Shown here: positions 11,311 through 22,807 of the stretch, piece after piece | How positions within the stretch are numbered: position 1 is the first letter of the stretch | Layout: the number at the start of each line of letters is the position of its first letter | The notes under the pieces: model-generated | Databases searched by the model: none | Told to the model about the DNA's origin: nothing | What the model saw: the letters and a program-made list of their open reading frames with translations, nothing else | Assembly: GCA_022432975.1 (NCBI GenBank) | Contig: CM039510.1 | Location: 31,155,023-31,219,022 of the forward strand | Length of the DNA: 64,000 nucleotides | From: Begonia masoniana | Taxonomy: Eukaryota > Streptophyta > Magnoliopsida > Cucurbitales > Begoniaceae | Direction: 5' to 3' | Made by a program: the position numbers and the translations under genes

Positions 11311-11661
11311 TGTCAGAGTTCAGTGTTCTGGATTCGCTTTGGGTTGGGCCGAGTAGTCCGTTGGATCTCTCATGTGGAATTCGTGTCAAGGTAGAGTTTG
11401 TTAGAATTTGTTGTAACTCGAATTCTAGTTGGCCAGGTCGGCCCCGTATATCAATATTAGGGTTTTACGTTTTCTCTATATATTGATACTTGAGTCGCAA
11501 AACTCATTGTACCGAATTTGATATTAGTGATTCTCTCTTCTGCCTGTGGTTTTTTCCCTTTTAGGGTTTTCACGTAAAATTCGGTGTCCATTATTTTCTC
11601 GTTTTATTTTTTGGTTTCTCAATCATTCGTTACAAATGAATTAGGGCGTTTAATCCTAACA
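11311..11661 (+). mobile_element. Probable 3' LTR of the copia element
   Basis: AAAGTGGAGAT, a typical copia polypurine tract, sits directly before TGTCAGAG at 11311. The segment has a TATA-like TCTATATATTGA near 11474 and ends in CCTAACA at 11661. An alternative start is TGTTAG at 11399, which would pair better with the CTAACA end. The 5' partner is not in the window, so the borders are tentative. Confidence 0.5.
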
Positions 11662-12597
11662 GAAACAAATAGGTTATTTTTCCTCTAAAATTCAAACATT
11701 TGGAGGAAGAAACAATTTTTCAATAGTGCAAAGCACTTTACGATAAAGAATCACCGACCCAAGAGCACATAAAAGAAGAGGTTAGTATTCTTCAAAAGGA
11801 ACCAAATTTTAAGCTCCAACAAGAGGAAGATAAATGTTCAATGGAGGAAGTTGTCCAAGAAATCCATTGAATTCAAGAAGAAAGGGTATTGTTGAACCAT
11901 GAGCCAAATGAGTACCAAGTTGAATACAAAAGGTGAAATATATTGATGAAGAAAGTGAGAAAAATAGTGTCATGTTGGCAAGTGAGAAAGCACTTATAAC
12001 TTGTTCCAGAGATTTGATTTTTCTAACAATCTTAATCCCAGTGTGAATTTCTTTGTGTATGATTAAAGATATTAGAGGATGAATCTCTTCGAAGGGAAAG
12101 GGAATGATACTAACCAATGGGGATCAAAAATTAAAGATACAATCAAAAATTTTTTCAAGAACGAATAAAGATTCATTAAAGTAAGATGATGCCCTTGAAA
12201 GTGTAAAAGAAGCATTTTTTTAGTCAAATATTACAAGTATAAGGAAAAAAGATGTTTGAAGTTCACCTTGTAAGCCAACCAAGTCAAAAACATGAAATAG
12301 TGCACGCAACAAGGCGCTGGGAGCACTGGAGTAGCGCAGCAAGTGCTAGGGGGCATGTTGGGTGTGCAACGTGCATGATCGGCATGCAACGCGTGCAAGC
12401 CCGAACGATAGCAGCGCGATAGAAGTATGCGCAGTGCGCGTGCTGAGCGGCCACTCGTGGGCAATTTTTCCAAAACTAAATTTTTTAAATATGTTTTATG
12501 TTTTAATGTTTCCATATTTTGTATTTTGACACTTATTAGGATTTATTATATCTTTTACAACATCAAAATTTTATTGAAAACAGATATATGGCTGAAG
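11662..12597 (+). other. Athila-like leader or unassigned
   Basis: No open frame with a recognisable product. It precedes the Athila gag start at 12598 and has a GC-rich patch (12300-12460, with GTGCAACGCGTGCAAG-like words) in otherwise AT-rich DNA. It could be Athila leader or 5' LTR remnant; no primer site was found. Confidence 0.35.
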
Positions 12598-13356
12598 AAG
12601 AAACAAATAGAAATGACCAAACTAGAAACAACAAAGAAAGAGAGATTGATACAAGATTATGTCATTCCAGCACTATTCTATTATTGCCAGATCAAAAATT
12701 CAAGAATTCAAATTTGAGCTAAAGTCGATGATATTCTAGATGCTACAAACCATGCGACAATTTAGTGGCATGGCATCATAAGATCTCATCTTCATCGCAA
12801 AATATTTAAGGAGGTGAGTGATTAACTCAAGCTTTAAGAAGTGACAGAAGATGCTCCAAAGGCCTTAAATTATTTTCATACTCTCTAACAGATCGAGCAA
12901 GAGTATGGCTAAAGTTGCTATCATCCAATTTGGTGGACACTTGGGACGACCTAGCAAAGATTTCTCATGAAGTATTTCCCACCCGTTAAAAATGTCAAAA
13001 TGAGGAACGATATCAAGAGTTTTCAACAATAATATGGTGATTCGTTTTACAAGGCATGTGAGAGGTTCAACGAATTATTAAGGCAATATCCAAACCATGG
13101 AATTCACTAATGGATTTAGCTAAAAACATTTTACGACGGATTGAGTGGCCAAACTTGAACAATTGTAGATGCTTCAGCTAATGGTGTCATCTTATCAAAG
13201 ACATACACCGAAGCTTATGAAATCTTGGAGAGGTTGGCTAATAACAATTATCAATTCCCAATTGAGAGATTAAATTCTAGGTGCTCTCTTGAAGTTCACG
13301 AATTATATGCAATTATTTCATCTACATTTTGCGGAGAAGCACATAGATATAAGCAG
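12598..13356 (+). pseudogene. Athila-like gag, fragment 1
   Basis: Starting at the ATG at 12598, pieces in shifting frames match the N-terminal half of Athila-lineage Ty3/gypsy Gag: the opening acidic Asn/Arg region, DYVIPALFYY at about 12657, a region near 12755 reading QFSGMAS, and a well-preserved run (13140-13330) around the words DASANGVILSKTYTEAYEIL. Several stops and indels break it. It is cut at 13356 by a solo LTR with AGCAG target-site copies and continues at 18620. Confidence 0.85.
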
Positions 13357-14675
13357 TGTAACACCCGAGTTAACGGCCAGGTGATTTTCTTAACTGTATT
13401 AACGGTCATAAATATTTAATCTTCGTAGTTTAGGATTTATGCCAAGCTTAATTAATTTCATGTGGATCTAAACTAGGTTGAGTGGCAAAGTTGTAATAAT
13501 GGAGGATTGAGGCCAGTATTTAAAGAAAAAAGAAAGGATTCAAACCTCATTTAAACCACTGTAGCCGACACCACCCTTCCGGCAATTTCTTCTCTCGCAA
13601 GTCCTTACTCTCTGCTATCAGCAAACTCTCCTCGACGGCCGGTTTACTCCACCACCACTCGACTACTCTACGCCTGAGGTATGCACTAGACGATGTGGCT
13701 ATCTGTTAGTTTATTAGTTCTGTTTTCAGCTCTGTATTGAAGTTTTGGATTCTTCAATGGCCGAGTATTGATAAGAACATTTTGAAACCCGAGATTGGTA
13801 ATGTCATTCCTAATTGATTCTGGACATTTAAAACAACCAACCCTGAGTTATCATTATCGAATCCGTCTGTTTTGATTTTGGGATTTCGGGTTACATCAAG
13901 TATTAAACTAAGAACTCGGGAAGGACTTTTAGCTATTAGATCTTAGGATAACTCGAGATTAGAACTATTAGGATTTTGTTTTAACTACTGCAATGTAAAT
14001 GTTTAGGTGAAGAAGTTTGAAGAGAAAGGAGCTCAAGTGCTAAGGAGACCAGGTAAGTGAATGTATTAAGATTTTCGGCTAATAGAGCCCTACATCGTGG
14101 GAGTACTAGGTTGAGATGTCTAATGTTTACCTTATGATTATGAGCTTGTCTACACTTGAAGGATTTATGTATGTTGCGAATTATACCATGTGATGACCTA
14201 TTAATGAATGTGAAGATGTCTGCTCTGGTATGATCCTTGTCATAGTTTGATGAGTTAAAAGCTCTCATGTTCATGCATCATGAATGTTTCTCAAGCATAA
14301 GAAAATGTTTTAACGCATGTTTTCCATGAACAAGATATGTATGTATATATGTATATGTATAATATTTATGCAACGTGGATTAAGTGAGGGTTGGGGGCGG
14401 TTCGGCGTATGTCACAGTCCAAAGAAGGACATATGAATACGACCCGCAGTAGGGAACAAGATCAAACTCACTGTCGAACCCCCTTTACCGGCACAAATCC
14501 TCTCTTGATCCACACAACCTAAACAAAGAATATGAACAATGACTATGAATGATGAATATGATCAATGACTATGAATGATGAATATGAACAATGACTATGA
14601 ATGATGAATATGATCAATGACTATGAATGATGAATATGAACAATGACTATGAATGATGAATATGATCAATGACTA

Positions 14676-17137
14676 TGTAACGACCCTCATACTATTCCTA
14701 ATTTCCCGTACGAAATTCTTCTTTTCTTTCTCTCTTTTTTTTTTTATACTTAATGTTTAAGTGGAAAACAATTTAATAAAACGTTTAAAACAATTACAAA
14801 ACAATTAATCCTAAACCAATACGTACCCAAACACCTACAAAATACAACCTCACCGTTTCACTAACACGATTCTATTTATACCACAATTTCTATCCACATC
14901 GCAAATATACATTTCACAATATCATTCGACGTAAAACAGCCCTGTATTCTCACTCGGAACGACTCGAGACATAGTTAAATAAAACACGTTTTCACGAAAA
15001 CAAACTGCATGGATCCGTTTAAAAACTAAACAATCCCTCCTGTTCAAAATAAAACTCCAAGCAGTTCAGTATGTAAAATAAAAGGTTTTCCAAAAGCAGT
15101 TTATAAAATAAGTTTCCAAAGCCTCAAAACATAAACCTATCAACTATCAGCTAACTAGAAACAAACATCCTATTATGTTCTACTATACAATTTTCATCTA
15201 ACCAATCCATCATTCACCCAGAATATCTCAATACCCTCAAAATACATACGTAAATCTCCACGGGTCGGTTAAGCATCGACTGCCCAGCACACTCCCACGG
15301 GCCATCTTTCATCAACCGATCATGCCTCGGGTGGAGGGATCTCATCCTCACCTGTGTAGAGGTCACCTACACCACAGATATAAGTCGTGAGCTTAAGGCT
15401 CAGTAAGTCTACGTGAATGCAATGCATGCTATGCGTGCCATTCGTAAAAACATGCTTCCTTTTCATTTCATTTCATTTCATTACAGATACAGATACAGAT
15501 ATGTTACCGTGGCCTCACTCTCGCTAGATAGGAGCGGCACATCCCACGGTTGGATAGCCCCTCGTATCTAACCGGGGGGAAGACATGCTCCCCAAGCAGC
15601 CATGTCTGAACCACCGCCAACGCCGTAACCAGATTACAGACATTTTACCTTTTCATTATACTTTACCTTATTTATGAAAACATGCATAGAAATTCCTTTT
15701 TCGTGCTTTTCAGAAACATGATGCATGAACGTGCAATGCTAAACATAATTAAAGCATAAACAAACAATAAATATAAACATACAACACATAACTAAAACTA
15801 ACTACCCAACTAATTACCCGACTCAACCTACATTCTCCAAGTTCCTCGACCAACATAGAATCATATGGTGTAGGCCAATCGGCCAAACAAGTCACGAGAA
15901 ACTTACCTGTCTTCTGTAGCTCGCTGGGTTTGGCACCACACGTCACCTATGGCTCGACCTATGACAAACATTCAAACTTAATTAAATCAAACTTACATTC
16001 GCCAATTTACTCTCAAACTACTATTTCAAGCCTAATCCAACTAAAACTTAACTAAACGGGCCACTAATTCGGGTTTGGTAAAACCGACCCGAAACTTCAA
16101 ACGCGCGTAACTTTCGCGTCGGTTATCGGAATCGAACGATTCCAGCGGCCACGTACTCCTCTAATAACCTATTTTAATCTGCCAAAAGGAATTTCAAAAC
16201 TAACGACCGGAACTAGGTCAATTTAGCAGAAACTCGAACTGCCCATTCTCGGAAATTTTCCTCTTTCTGATTTTTCATCAAATTCCATCAATTTCTTCAC
16301 CAATCTATCCTCCTAACATCCAATTAACATAAACTAACCTAAAATCGAAGTTTCCAATTAAGAAAACCCTAAGCCCTAATTCGGCCTTCACTGAAATTCG
16401 CTCAAATTGAGCGCTCCACAACCAATCGACAATAGCCGGCCCTAGGGTTGACAAACCCACGCCGGAAGCAGCCTATTTTGGCCGGAGATCGGAACTCAAT
16501 CGAGCTCGCCACCCACTGCCTTAAACCGAACCAAAACGGAGGAGAAAACCGAGCTTACCGTTCGGTTTTGTGCGCGAGGACGGTCGGAGATCGCACGTCG
16601 CCGTCGTCTGGTCGGAGAGGGCCGGAAAACGCCGGCGTTCGTCGGAGGAGAGTCGCCGTCGTCGTCTCCCCTGTTCGCTCGCAGAGCTCGTGCTCGAGCT
16701 CGAACAAACAACAGAAATCGTTTCTGTTGTTTGTTTTGTTTTTATTATAATTATAATAATAATAATAATTATTATTATTATTATTATTATAATTATAATA
16801 AACTACAACTACTTCTTTAATTAGTCTATCAATTCGGTCTCTTTGCAATTTCCTTATTTCTCCAAATATTCCAATTTAATCTTAGAGTTCTAACAAAACT
16901 CACCGTTTCCAAAACGGACTTATTTTGCTATTTTTATGAATTGACATACTAAAAGGGTAAAACGGGAACTCTAGCATTACTCTTTTCGATTTGGGTTTCT
17001 AAAATTTTACTTATTCTTCTACAAATTCCCGTAAATTTCTAGGGTCCTAATAAAACTATCCGCTCGCAAAACGGACCTAATTTACTTATTTACCAAAATA
17101 GCCTTGGAGCGGAAATCCTAAAAACTCGGGTGTTACA
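14676..17137 (-). mobile_element. Nested solo LTR, minus orientation
   Basis: On the minus strand it starts TGTAACACCCGAG at 17137 and ends in GTTACA at 14676. GACTA is duplicated at 14671-14675 and 17138-17142. Read on the minus strand it has the same order as the other LTRs: a segment with a short AT trinucleotide run (16741-16800), leader, donor, arm, acceptor, tail. A GC-rich patch at 16430-16700 gives short overlapping frames in several directions, which I do not consider genes. Confidence 0.95.
15367..15906 (-). promoter_or_regulatory. LTR intron-like module
   Basis: On the minus strand, donor ACAG|GTAAGT with its G at 15906, first arm CCTACACCATATGA (15874-15861), acceptor TGTAG|GTGACC with its G at 15367, and second arm TATCTGTGGTGTAGG (15380-15366). 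Pairing runs 11 bp with one U-G. The interval is 540 nt. Confidence 0.55.
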
Positions 17138-17762
17138 GACTATGAATGATGAATATGATCAATGACTATGAATGATGAATATGATCCATGACTGTGAATG
17201 ATGACTACGAGCAAAGACATGAACAAGAAAAGACTTATGAGCATGTGATTTTTCCAAATTATACATTCATGCATCCATGTTAGTGTATTCCTTACTAAGC
17301 ATTAGGCTTATAGTTTAAACCTTATGATGTAGGTGACGAGTTTTCAGGTGAGGAACTCAAGGTTAATGAGGATGTCTAAGCTTGGTTGCTGGAGGATGCT
17401 CAGTGTGACAGTGAAGGCTGGATAGGCGATCAAGTTCCCTGGTTATACCCATAGTAAGTAAGAGAAGTTTATGATAAACAGATGACTAAGTAGAATAGAG
17501 TTTTCTTATAACAATGAGATTCGGATTTTGAATGGTTTGACTTCAGAGTCTGTTAACGATTTTAAGGATTATTGAATGGTCTGTTTTGCTTAAGCCTTCC
17601 ACTATGTGTATCTTGTATGGGATATGGTTTTTACTCATTAGAGTTTATAATTTCTAGGTTAAGATTTGGGTGAGTTGTAGTATTTTCTGTTGGATGAGGT
17701 TGTTTGATGATTATAGTGTTTTACTGCCGTAAGATAGAAGTTGGATGAGGCATTCATCCGGC

Positions 17763-17824
17763 TGACGTCATCGGCAGATGTCAAATGATAGGAATCGAAC
17801 GATTGAGTCTTCCGGATGACGTCA
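17763..17824. promoter_or_regulatory. Two TGACGTCA palindromes
   Basis: Perfect TGACGTCA at 17763-17770 and 17817-17824, in TTCCGG/CGGCTG contexts that resemble the array at 43498-43868. The octamer is the consensus site for TGA/ATF-type bZIP factors; binding is inferred. Confidence 0.5.
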
Positions 17825-17850
17825 CCGGAAGATGTAGTATGTTTCTTCAT

Positions 17851-18070
17851 CGGCAGATGTAGAGTGTTTAGCCATCGGATGATGAAAGTGCTATTTTGTC
17901 GTCTAGCGATCGGCAGATGTAGAGTGTTTAGCCATCGGATGATGAAAGTGCTATTTTGTCGTCTAGCGATCGGCAGATGTAGAGTGTTTAGCCATCGGAT
18001 GATGAAAGTGCTATTTTGTCGTCTAACGATCGGTAGATGTAGAGTGTTTAGCCATCGGACGATGTGAGGG
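17851..18070 (+). repeat. 60-bp tandem repeat
   Basis: Units start CGGCAGATGTAGAGTG at 17851, 17911, 17971 and 18031, nearly identical; degenerate relatives of the CATCGGATGATG core continue to about 18440. The array lies after the acceptor, in the 3' part of the LTR. Confidence 0.95.
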
Positions 18071-18619
18071 TTTTCTTGTCGTTTAGTGACCGGGTCATGT
18101 TTTAATTATCCACATGGGAGCACATGTCCATCGGATGATGTTTCCCTATTACACCAGAAGATGAAGTATGTTTCCTCGCCGGATGATGTAAATGATAATT
18201 TGTCGTTTAGTGATCGGATGATATAGAGCTTGTAAGCTATCGGAAGATGTCTTAGATGAACACGTGAATTTCACATGTCTATCGGTAGATGTTTTAATTG
18301 GTCACACGAGATGCACGTGATCGTCGGTCGATACGAGTATTCGCATCTGTCGATAGGTGTTTAAATGAGTCATGTGGGGTGCGCGTGCCATCCGGAAGAC
18401 GCAATGTCTATCGGTTGATGCATGCAGACCCATGCAACTTGTACGTCGATTGGAAGCATGTACGAGGGACTAATTTTCCATCCGTTAAGTTGAAGTCTTT
18501 AAGCCTGTTAGGTATACTGTTATTAAAAAAAAACAGAGAAGGAGAAAATAGTTCAAATATGAATTAAAGTTTTATGTAAAGTCAAGAATTTCGTGGCGAT
18601 CCTCCCCGGGTCGTTACAA

Positions 18620-18984
18620 GCAGTCTCCATTAAATCGAAAATTTGTCAACTGTGTAGGTTACAACCGAAACAACAATCCATTTTCAAATTCATAAAACCC
18701 AGGTCAGAGGTAGCATCCTAAATTTCAATGGGGCTCTTAGACAAATAATTATAATTCTAGCACTTCTTAAATTTTGCAAATTCATATTCTCTTTGATTTC
18801 GTCAGCAACCTCAGACTCTTTCACAGCAGGCGATGCTGCAACGAAATAGGCAGCTTCAGATTGAGCAACAAGCATCTATAAAGCAATTATTAAGAGAGTA
18901 CATAGTCAAGAATAAAACTACTATTCAAAATCAAGCAGCTTCACTTCGAAACCTTGAAAATAAAGTTGGATAGCTTACCCAAAC
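18620..18984 (+). pseudogene. Athila-like gag, fragment 2
   Basis: Directly continues fragment 1: the first part reads LNRKFVNCVGYNRNNN, matching the Gag region with asparagine-rich NNP repeats before NPGQR. The later part (18890-18980) reads QAASLRNLENKVG, the coiled segment before the Gag C-terminal region. It is broken by stops and ends at a solo LTR flanked by CAAAC. Confidence 0.85.
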
Positions 18985-21443
18985 TGTAACACCTGAAAAT
19001 TTCTGGTAACAAGTGTAGCCTTAGAAGGGTTATGGGAAATTCAATTAGCAAGAGTTGTATTAGGAAATTAAATATGAAATTGGAGTGGATGAAGTATTGT
19101 AGAAGAGTTTGACAATTCAAACTTACTTGTGATTGGTTGAGAATTTTTGGTTTGAAAAGTCCAAATATTTAAATCAATCAAATTTCAAGCCAAATGTGTG
19201 AAAGAAAAAGGAAGAAAAAGGTGATATTAATGTAGCTTTTCACGTTGGAATTAAGTCATGCAAAGGAATGATGAATGGTTGAAAATTCAAATCAAAATAA
19301 TTTTAAAAAGTCAAAAGTTTTGATAACCAATAGAAATTTAACAATTTATGAAATAAATGATAGAAAATGGGTGAAAGAAGAAGCCATCACGTTGGAAGAA
19401 ATGAGAAGGGAAAAAGTGAGGGTTTAAGTGTAAAAATTAAAAACTTGTTAGGTGGAAATTAAAAGTGGAAAAACTTTTAGGTTAAAAAGACAAAATTGAA
19501 CCAAATTTTATCATCTTCTTCCCCTTGCTCCACGATTCTCCTTAGCAGCCATTGAAGCTTCATTTCTTCATTTCATCAAGAGGTTTTCAAGGGTTTTTAA
19601 GGTAAAAATAAGTGGGTTTTAAGTTGTATACCATTAGGTGTTATTTGGTGGTGTTTTTAGGGTGTTTTGTGAGGGATTACATAGGGTTTGAAAACCCTAA
19701 ATGGTGAAGTCCGAATTTTGGGGTTTAATGGTGGTTTTCTTCCCTAAGTTCATGATTAAGAAGTTAGATGAATTGGTTTAGGTTGATTTTAGGGATAGAT
19801 GGAAGATTGCTGAGGAGTTGTTAGAAAACTGGTTTTGAACAATTAGATTGCCGGTTCTGTTTTGTCATTTTCGGCTTGGTTAAGTGTGTTGTTTGGTTAC
19901 TTTGAGTATTTGAATGGATAGTAGACGTGTAGAGGTTTCCGAATTGGGGTGGCACGTCGAAATCCGTTGAAAAATGATAAAGTTATGACCGTTTGAAGTT
20001 GGACGGTCAAAATTGTGTAAAAATCGGGTCTATGTGTTTTGTGAGAGAAATGTGCTTTAAGTATTGTTAGTTTTAGTTAGAAAATTTCCTTAGATTGTAT
20101 TGATAACTTATCAAGCTAAGTTTCCATTATTTTAGGTCGTCGAACGTGTGAATTGACCGGTATAATTGAACAATTGGAAGCCGAGCATTCAGGTAAGTAG
20201 TGAAGTGCTTGTTTGTTGCCTTCGGGCCTACACCATAGAACGGTAGGGATTGTTTGTTTGTTTGTTGTGTTTTAATTTGTGTCTGCATCGTGTGTCATGC
20301 ATCATCGTTTTCTAACTACGAAACCACGTGTTTTGCATGCTTGAGTGGTGAGAATGAATTGAAAGATAAGAAAATTGATATGCAACCTGGTCTCGAGTAG
20401 AATAGCCTCGTCGGGCACGTGGCTCACTGAGCATCCCGCGAGGGATTTACTTGAGATGCTATGCTAATGTACGTAATGTGTCGTGAGTATGAATGCCTCG
20501 ATATGTTCGTGCTTGAAGGCACAATGAGGATTCTACGATCGATTGGGGAAGATTTGGTTGGCCGTCCAGGATTGTGTAAGGGCGTGTGCCTCCGTTCTTG
20601 CTCCGTGGGTCAAGGTGTTACCGTCCAGGATTGTATTGGGTCGTGTGCCTACTTGATTCACATGAAAGTGGAAGATAAATGTAACCAGAACGAGAAGAAA
20701 ACAATGGAGTGTGTAGAAACTGCATGTTAGGGTTGAGTTGAGCATTTTGTGTGTTAATGTGCATTATTTCCCTACTTGCTAAGCGTTAGGCTTACCTTTT
20801 TGTGTTCTATGGTGTAGGTGACGAGTATTATACAGGTGAGGTAGATGAAACCGCCGAGGATTAGGCCGTAGTCGGAGGAGTACGGAGTCCGCCGGTGCAG
20901 GCTATTGTTGGGGCGTCTTGACCACCGTTTTCCTCGAGTTTGTGGGAGGTTGCTATTTTGTATGTAGATATTTGGTATGTAGATAGTTGGTGGATGTTCT
21001 AAGTTGTTTTGATGAGTTACTTGTTTAAATTGTGATAGGTTTGGTACATTTTGGGTACATCGCATTTGTAATGTTTTCGTAATTATATTGACGGTTTGCG
21101 AGTCAATTGTGTTGATGGATAATGGTTGTAAGTGTTTGTGGTTTGAACTAGTTTGATTCCTGGTTTTATATTGCAGGTTTTGGTTTATCGAATTTTAGGC
21201 GTTATGCCGTCCGTTTTGATTTTAAATTTTTTTTTTAATTTTTCTATTTCCAAATTATTTTAACCGATATTTTCTGATGTATTTTAAACGTATTTTGGGC
21301 ACGTTTCCCAATAAAATTTCTAGGGTTCGGAAAACCCGAAAACGAGTCTTGTAATTTATCAAATTTTTTTTTTAAAACGTCGTTTTAACGCGGGTTGGGT
21401 TGCAAAGTGACGCACCGAGCCAGGGCGGGTTCGGGGCGTTACA
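18985..21443 (+). mobile_element. Solo LTR
   Basis: Starts TGTAACACCTG and ends GGGGCGTTACA; CAAAC is duplicated at 18980-18984 and 21444-21448, and the Athila gag frame continues on both sides. The 5' half is AT-rich. The leader is followed by the intron-like module with the only perfect 15-bp arm pair in the window. A short two-copy repeat around GTCCAGGATTGT lies at 20564-20655. The last 300 bp are related to the LARD LTR tail (GAGCCAGGGCGGGTTCGGGG). Confidence 0.95.
20193..20817 (+). promoter_or_regulatory. LTR intron-like module, perfect 15-bp arms
   Basis: Donor TTCAG|GTAAGT at 20193. CCTACACCATAGAAC (20227-20241) and GTTCTATGGTGTAGG (20804-20818) are exact reverse complements. The acceptor AG is at 20816-20817, followed by GTGACGAG. 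GCTAAGCGTTAGGCTTAC lies about 40 nt before the acceptor and contains CTTAC, a fit to plant branch-point consensus. The interval is 625 nt. Confidence 0.65.
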
Positions 21444-22330
21444 CAAACATTAAATAATCAACTTTCAAAAATTTTACCAAGGGAAACTGAAGTTCCAAAA
21501 AGAGAAGGAAAAGAATATTCTAAATCAAAATGAATGGAAGAGAAGTTGAGACACTGGAAAAACAAAAAACAAAGAAGATACAGAGAACAGGGATACAGAA
21601 GTTCAAAAGGAAACAATGGTAAGAGAAAATTCATTTATCGGGAAAAACATTGTTGTAAATCCTGATGTTGCATCAATTCCAAAGCAAACAATCGCTAGAA
21701 AATCGAGTTGATCAACCTCCTCCCCCTTTTCTCCATAGACTTCGAAGGAAACATGAAGTTAAGGAGTTCAGAAATTTTTGGATGTTCTTAAGTAGCTTCG
21801 TACCAATATTCCACTCGTGAAGGCCTTGGAGGCTACGTTAAATTCATGAAAGATTATTTACCTAAAAATAGAATACTTGGCAAGTTCGAAATGGTGGCTA
21901 TTACAAAATAATGCAGCTACATATTACAAAATAAATTACCTGCGAAGTTCAAGAATCTTGGTAGTCTCACTATTCCATGTATTATCCAATTGCAATTATT
22001 TCTTGACAATATTATATGATCTTAGAGCAAACATAAACTTAATGTGGATGTCTATATTTAGAGAGCTGAGAATTGGAAAAGCTCGTCCTATCACAATAAC
22101 TCTTCAGTTAGCAAATTGCTCATTAGCTCGTTCAGAAAGAAATATCATGGCTGTATTTGTTAAGGTAAATGAGTTCATTTTTCTAGCTAATTTTATTATT
22201 CTTGATTATGAAGCACATAGATAAATTCTGATTATTCTTGGAAAACCATTCTTAGCCATGGTAAAGACATTAATTGACGTTCAAACAGAGATGTTACCAC
22301 GTGGGGTGAAAGATCAGCAAGTCACCCTTC
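21444..22330 (+). pseudogene. Athila-like gag end and protease region, fragment 3
   Basis: After CAAAC the frame resumes with the words NNQLSKILPRETEVPKREGK, then LGGYVKFMKDYLPKNR (about 21820-21870) and ILQNKLPAKFKNLGS. From 22050 the protease-like region reads IFRELRIGKARPITITLQLA and ends near LGKPFLAMVKTLIDVQTEML (22240-22300). Stops and frameshifts are frequent. Reverse transcriptase is not found; similarity stops near 22330. Confidence 0.85.
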
Positions 22331-22799
22331 ATGCAATTTTTTGATGACATTGAAGAATTATCAGTTGTAGATATTCTAGATTCTATCAGTTGTAGATATT
22401 CTAGATTCTATGATACCTAAAGAATGAAACAATTAATTGCGAAGAATATCTACATTAGGAGATGATGAAATTAAAAATGATGTAGGAGATGACCATTCTT
22501 TATGGAAAGTCATATTGGATAAGGAGAGAAAACTCATTTTTTGCGGGATCCGGTTGAAAGGAAAAAAGAAATTAGTGGAAGTGTTGACTTTTAAATAAGC
22601 GTTTTTGGAAGGCAACACAAATTTAAATGTTTTTTTTTATTCATTTTAGTAGTTTGTTTTTAACCATTTAATGTTAATTTTTTTATATCCAAATAGCTTA
22701 GTAAATAAAAACTCTCCAGCAGAAGTTTGAAATTTTAGAGCGGTAAAAAATAATGAAAAACTTCTCCATGCACTATATCACGACCCTACTTTTGAGAGG
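22331..22799. other. AT-rich, nothing recognised
   Basis: Non-coding by inspection, with a direct repeat of TATCAGTTGTAGATATTCTA at about 22358-22405 and poly-T runs. Possibly further Athila remnant. Confidence 0.4.
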
Positions 22800-22807
22800 C
22801 TAGAAAG

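Larger units (their letters stand above)
8977..11661 (+). mobile_element. Gag-protease-only copia element, 5' LTR not seen
   Basis: After the LARD element comes a leader (8977-9566), a copia gag, a protease, about 370 bp of unassigned sequence and a likely 3' LTR. Integrase, reverse transcriptase and RNase H are absent, so the element is non-autonomous or internally deleted. The LARD element probably inserted into its 5' LTR or leader, which would place the missing 5' LTR upstream of the window. Nothing recognisable was seen in 8977-9566 beyond AT-rich leader. Confidence 0.7.
14537..17205 (+). repeat. 26-bp minisatellite split by a nested LTR
   Basis: Units close to CAATGACTATGAATGATGAA plus TATGAT start at 14537, 14563, 14589, 14615, 14641 and 14667. 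The array is interrupted after GACTA by the solo LTR 14676-17137 and resumes at 17138 for about two and a half more units. Confidence 0.95.
14053..17332 (+). promoter_or_regulatory. LTR intron-like module
   Basis: Donor CCAG|GTAAGT at 14053; first arm CCTACATCGTGG at 14089-14100; second arm TTATGATGTAGG at 17322-17333 over the acceptor TGTAG|GTGACGAG. The arms pair over 12 bp, three of them G-U. The interval is about 0.8 kb without the nested LTR. The TTACTAAGCATTAGGCTTA motif before the acceptor is shared with the other LTRs. Confidence 0.55.
13357..18619 (+). mobile_element. Solo LTR, with a nested solo LTR
   Basis: Begins TGTAACACCC and ends GGGTCGTTACA. AGCAG is duplicated at 13352-13356 and 18620-18624, and the Athila gag resumes right after it, so this is a single LTR left after recombination between the two LTRs of an element. 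It contains a leader (13600-14000), the intron-like module (14053-17332), a 26-bp minisatellite split by the nested LTR 14676-17137, and a 60-bp tandem array with TGACGTCA sites near its 3' end. No coding content. Confidence 0.95.

Noticed and set aside
12231..12515. Antisense frame of 94 codons with Cys and Arg
   Set aside because: Lies over the GC-rich patch of the Athila leader; no family resemblance and no conserved counterpart here.
16448..16848. Four overlapping short frames on both strands, some with Arg-rich sequence
   Set aside because: GC-rich LTR leader plus an ATT/TAT microsatellite; no frame resembles a known protein.
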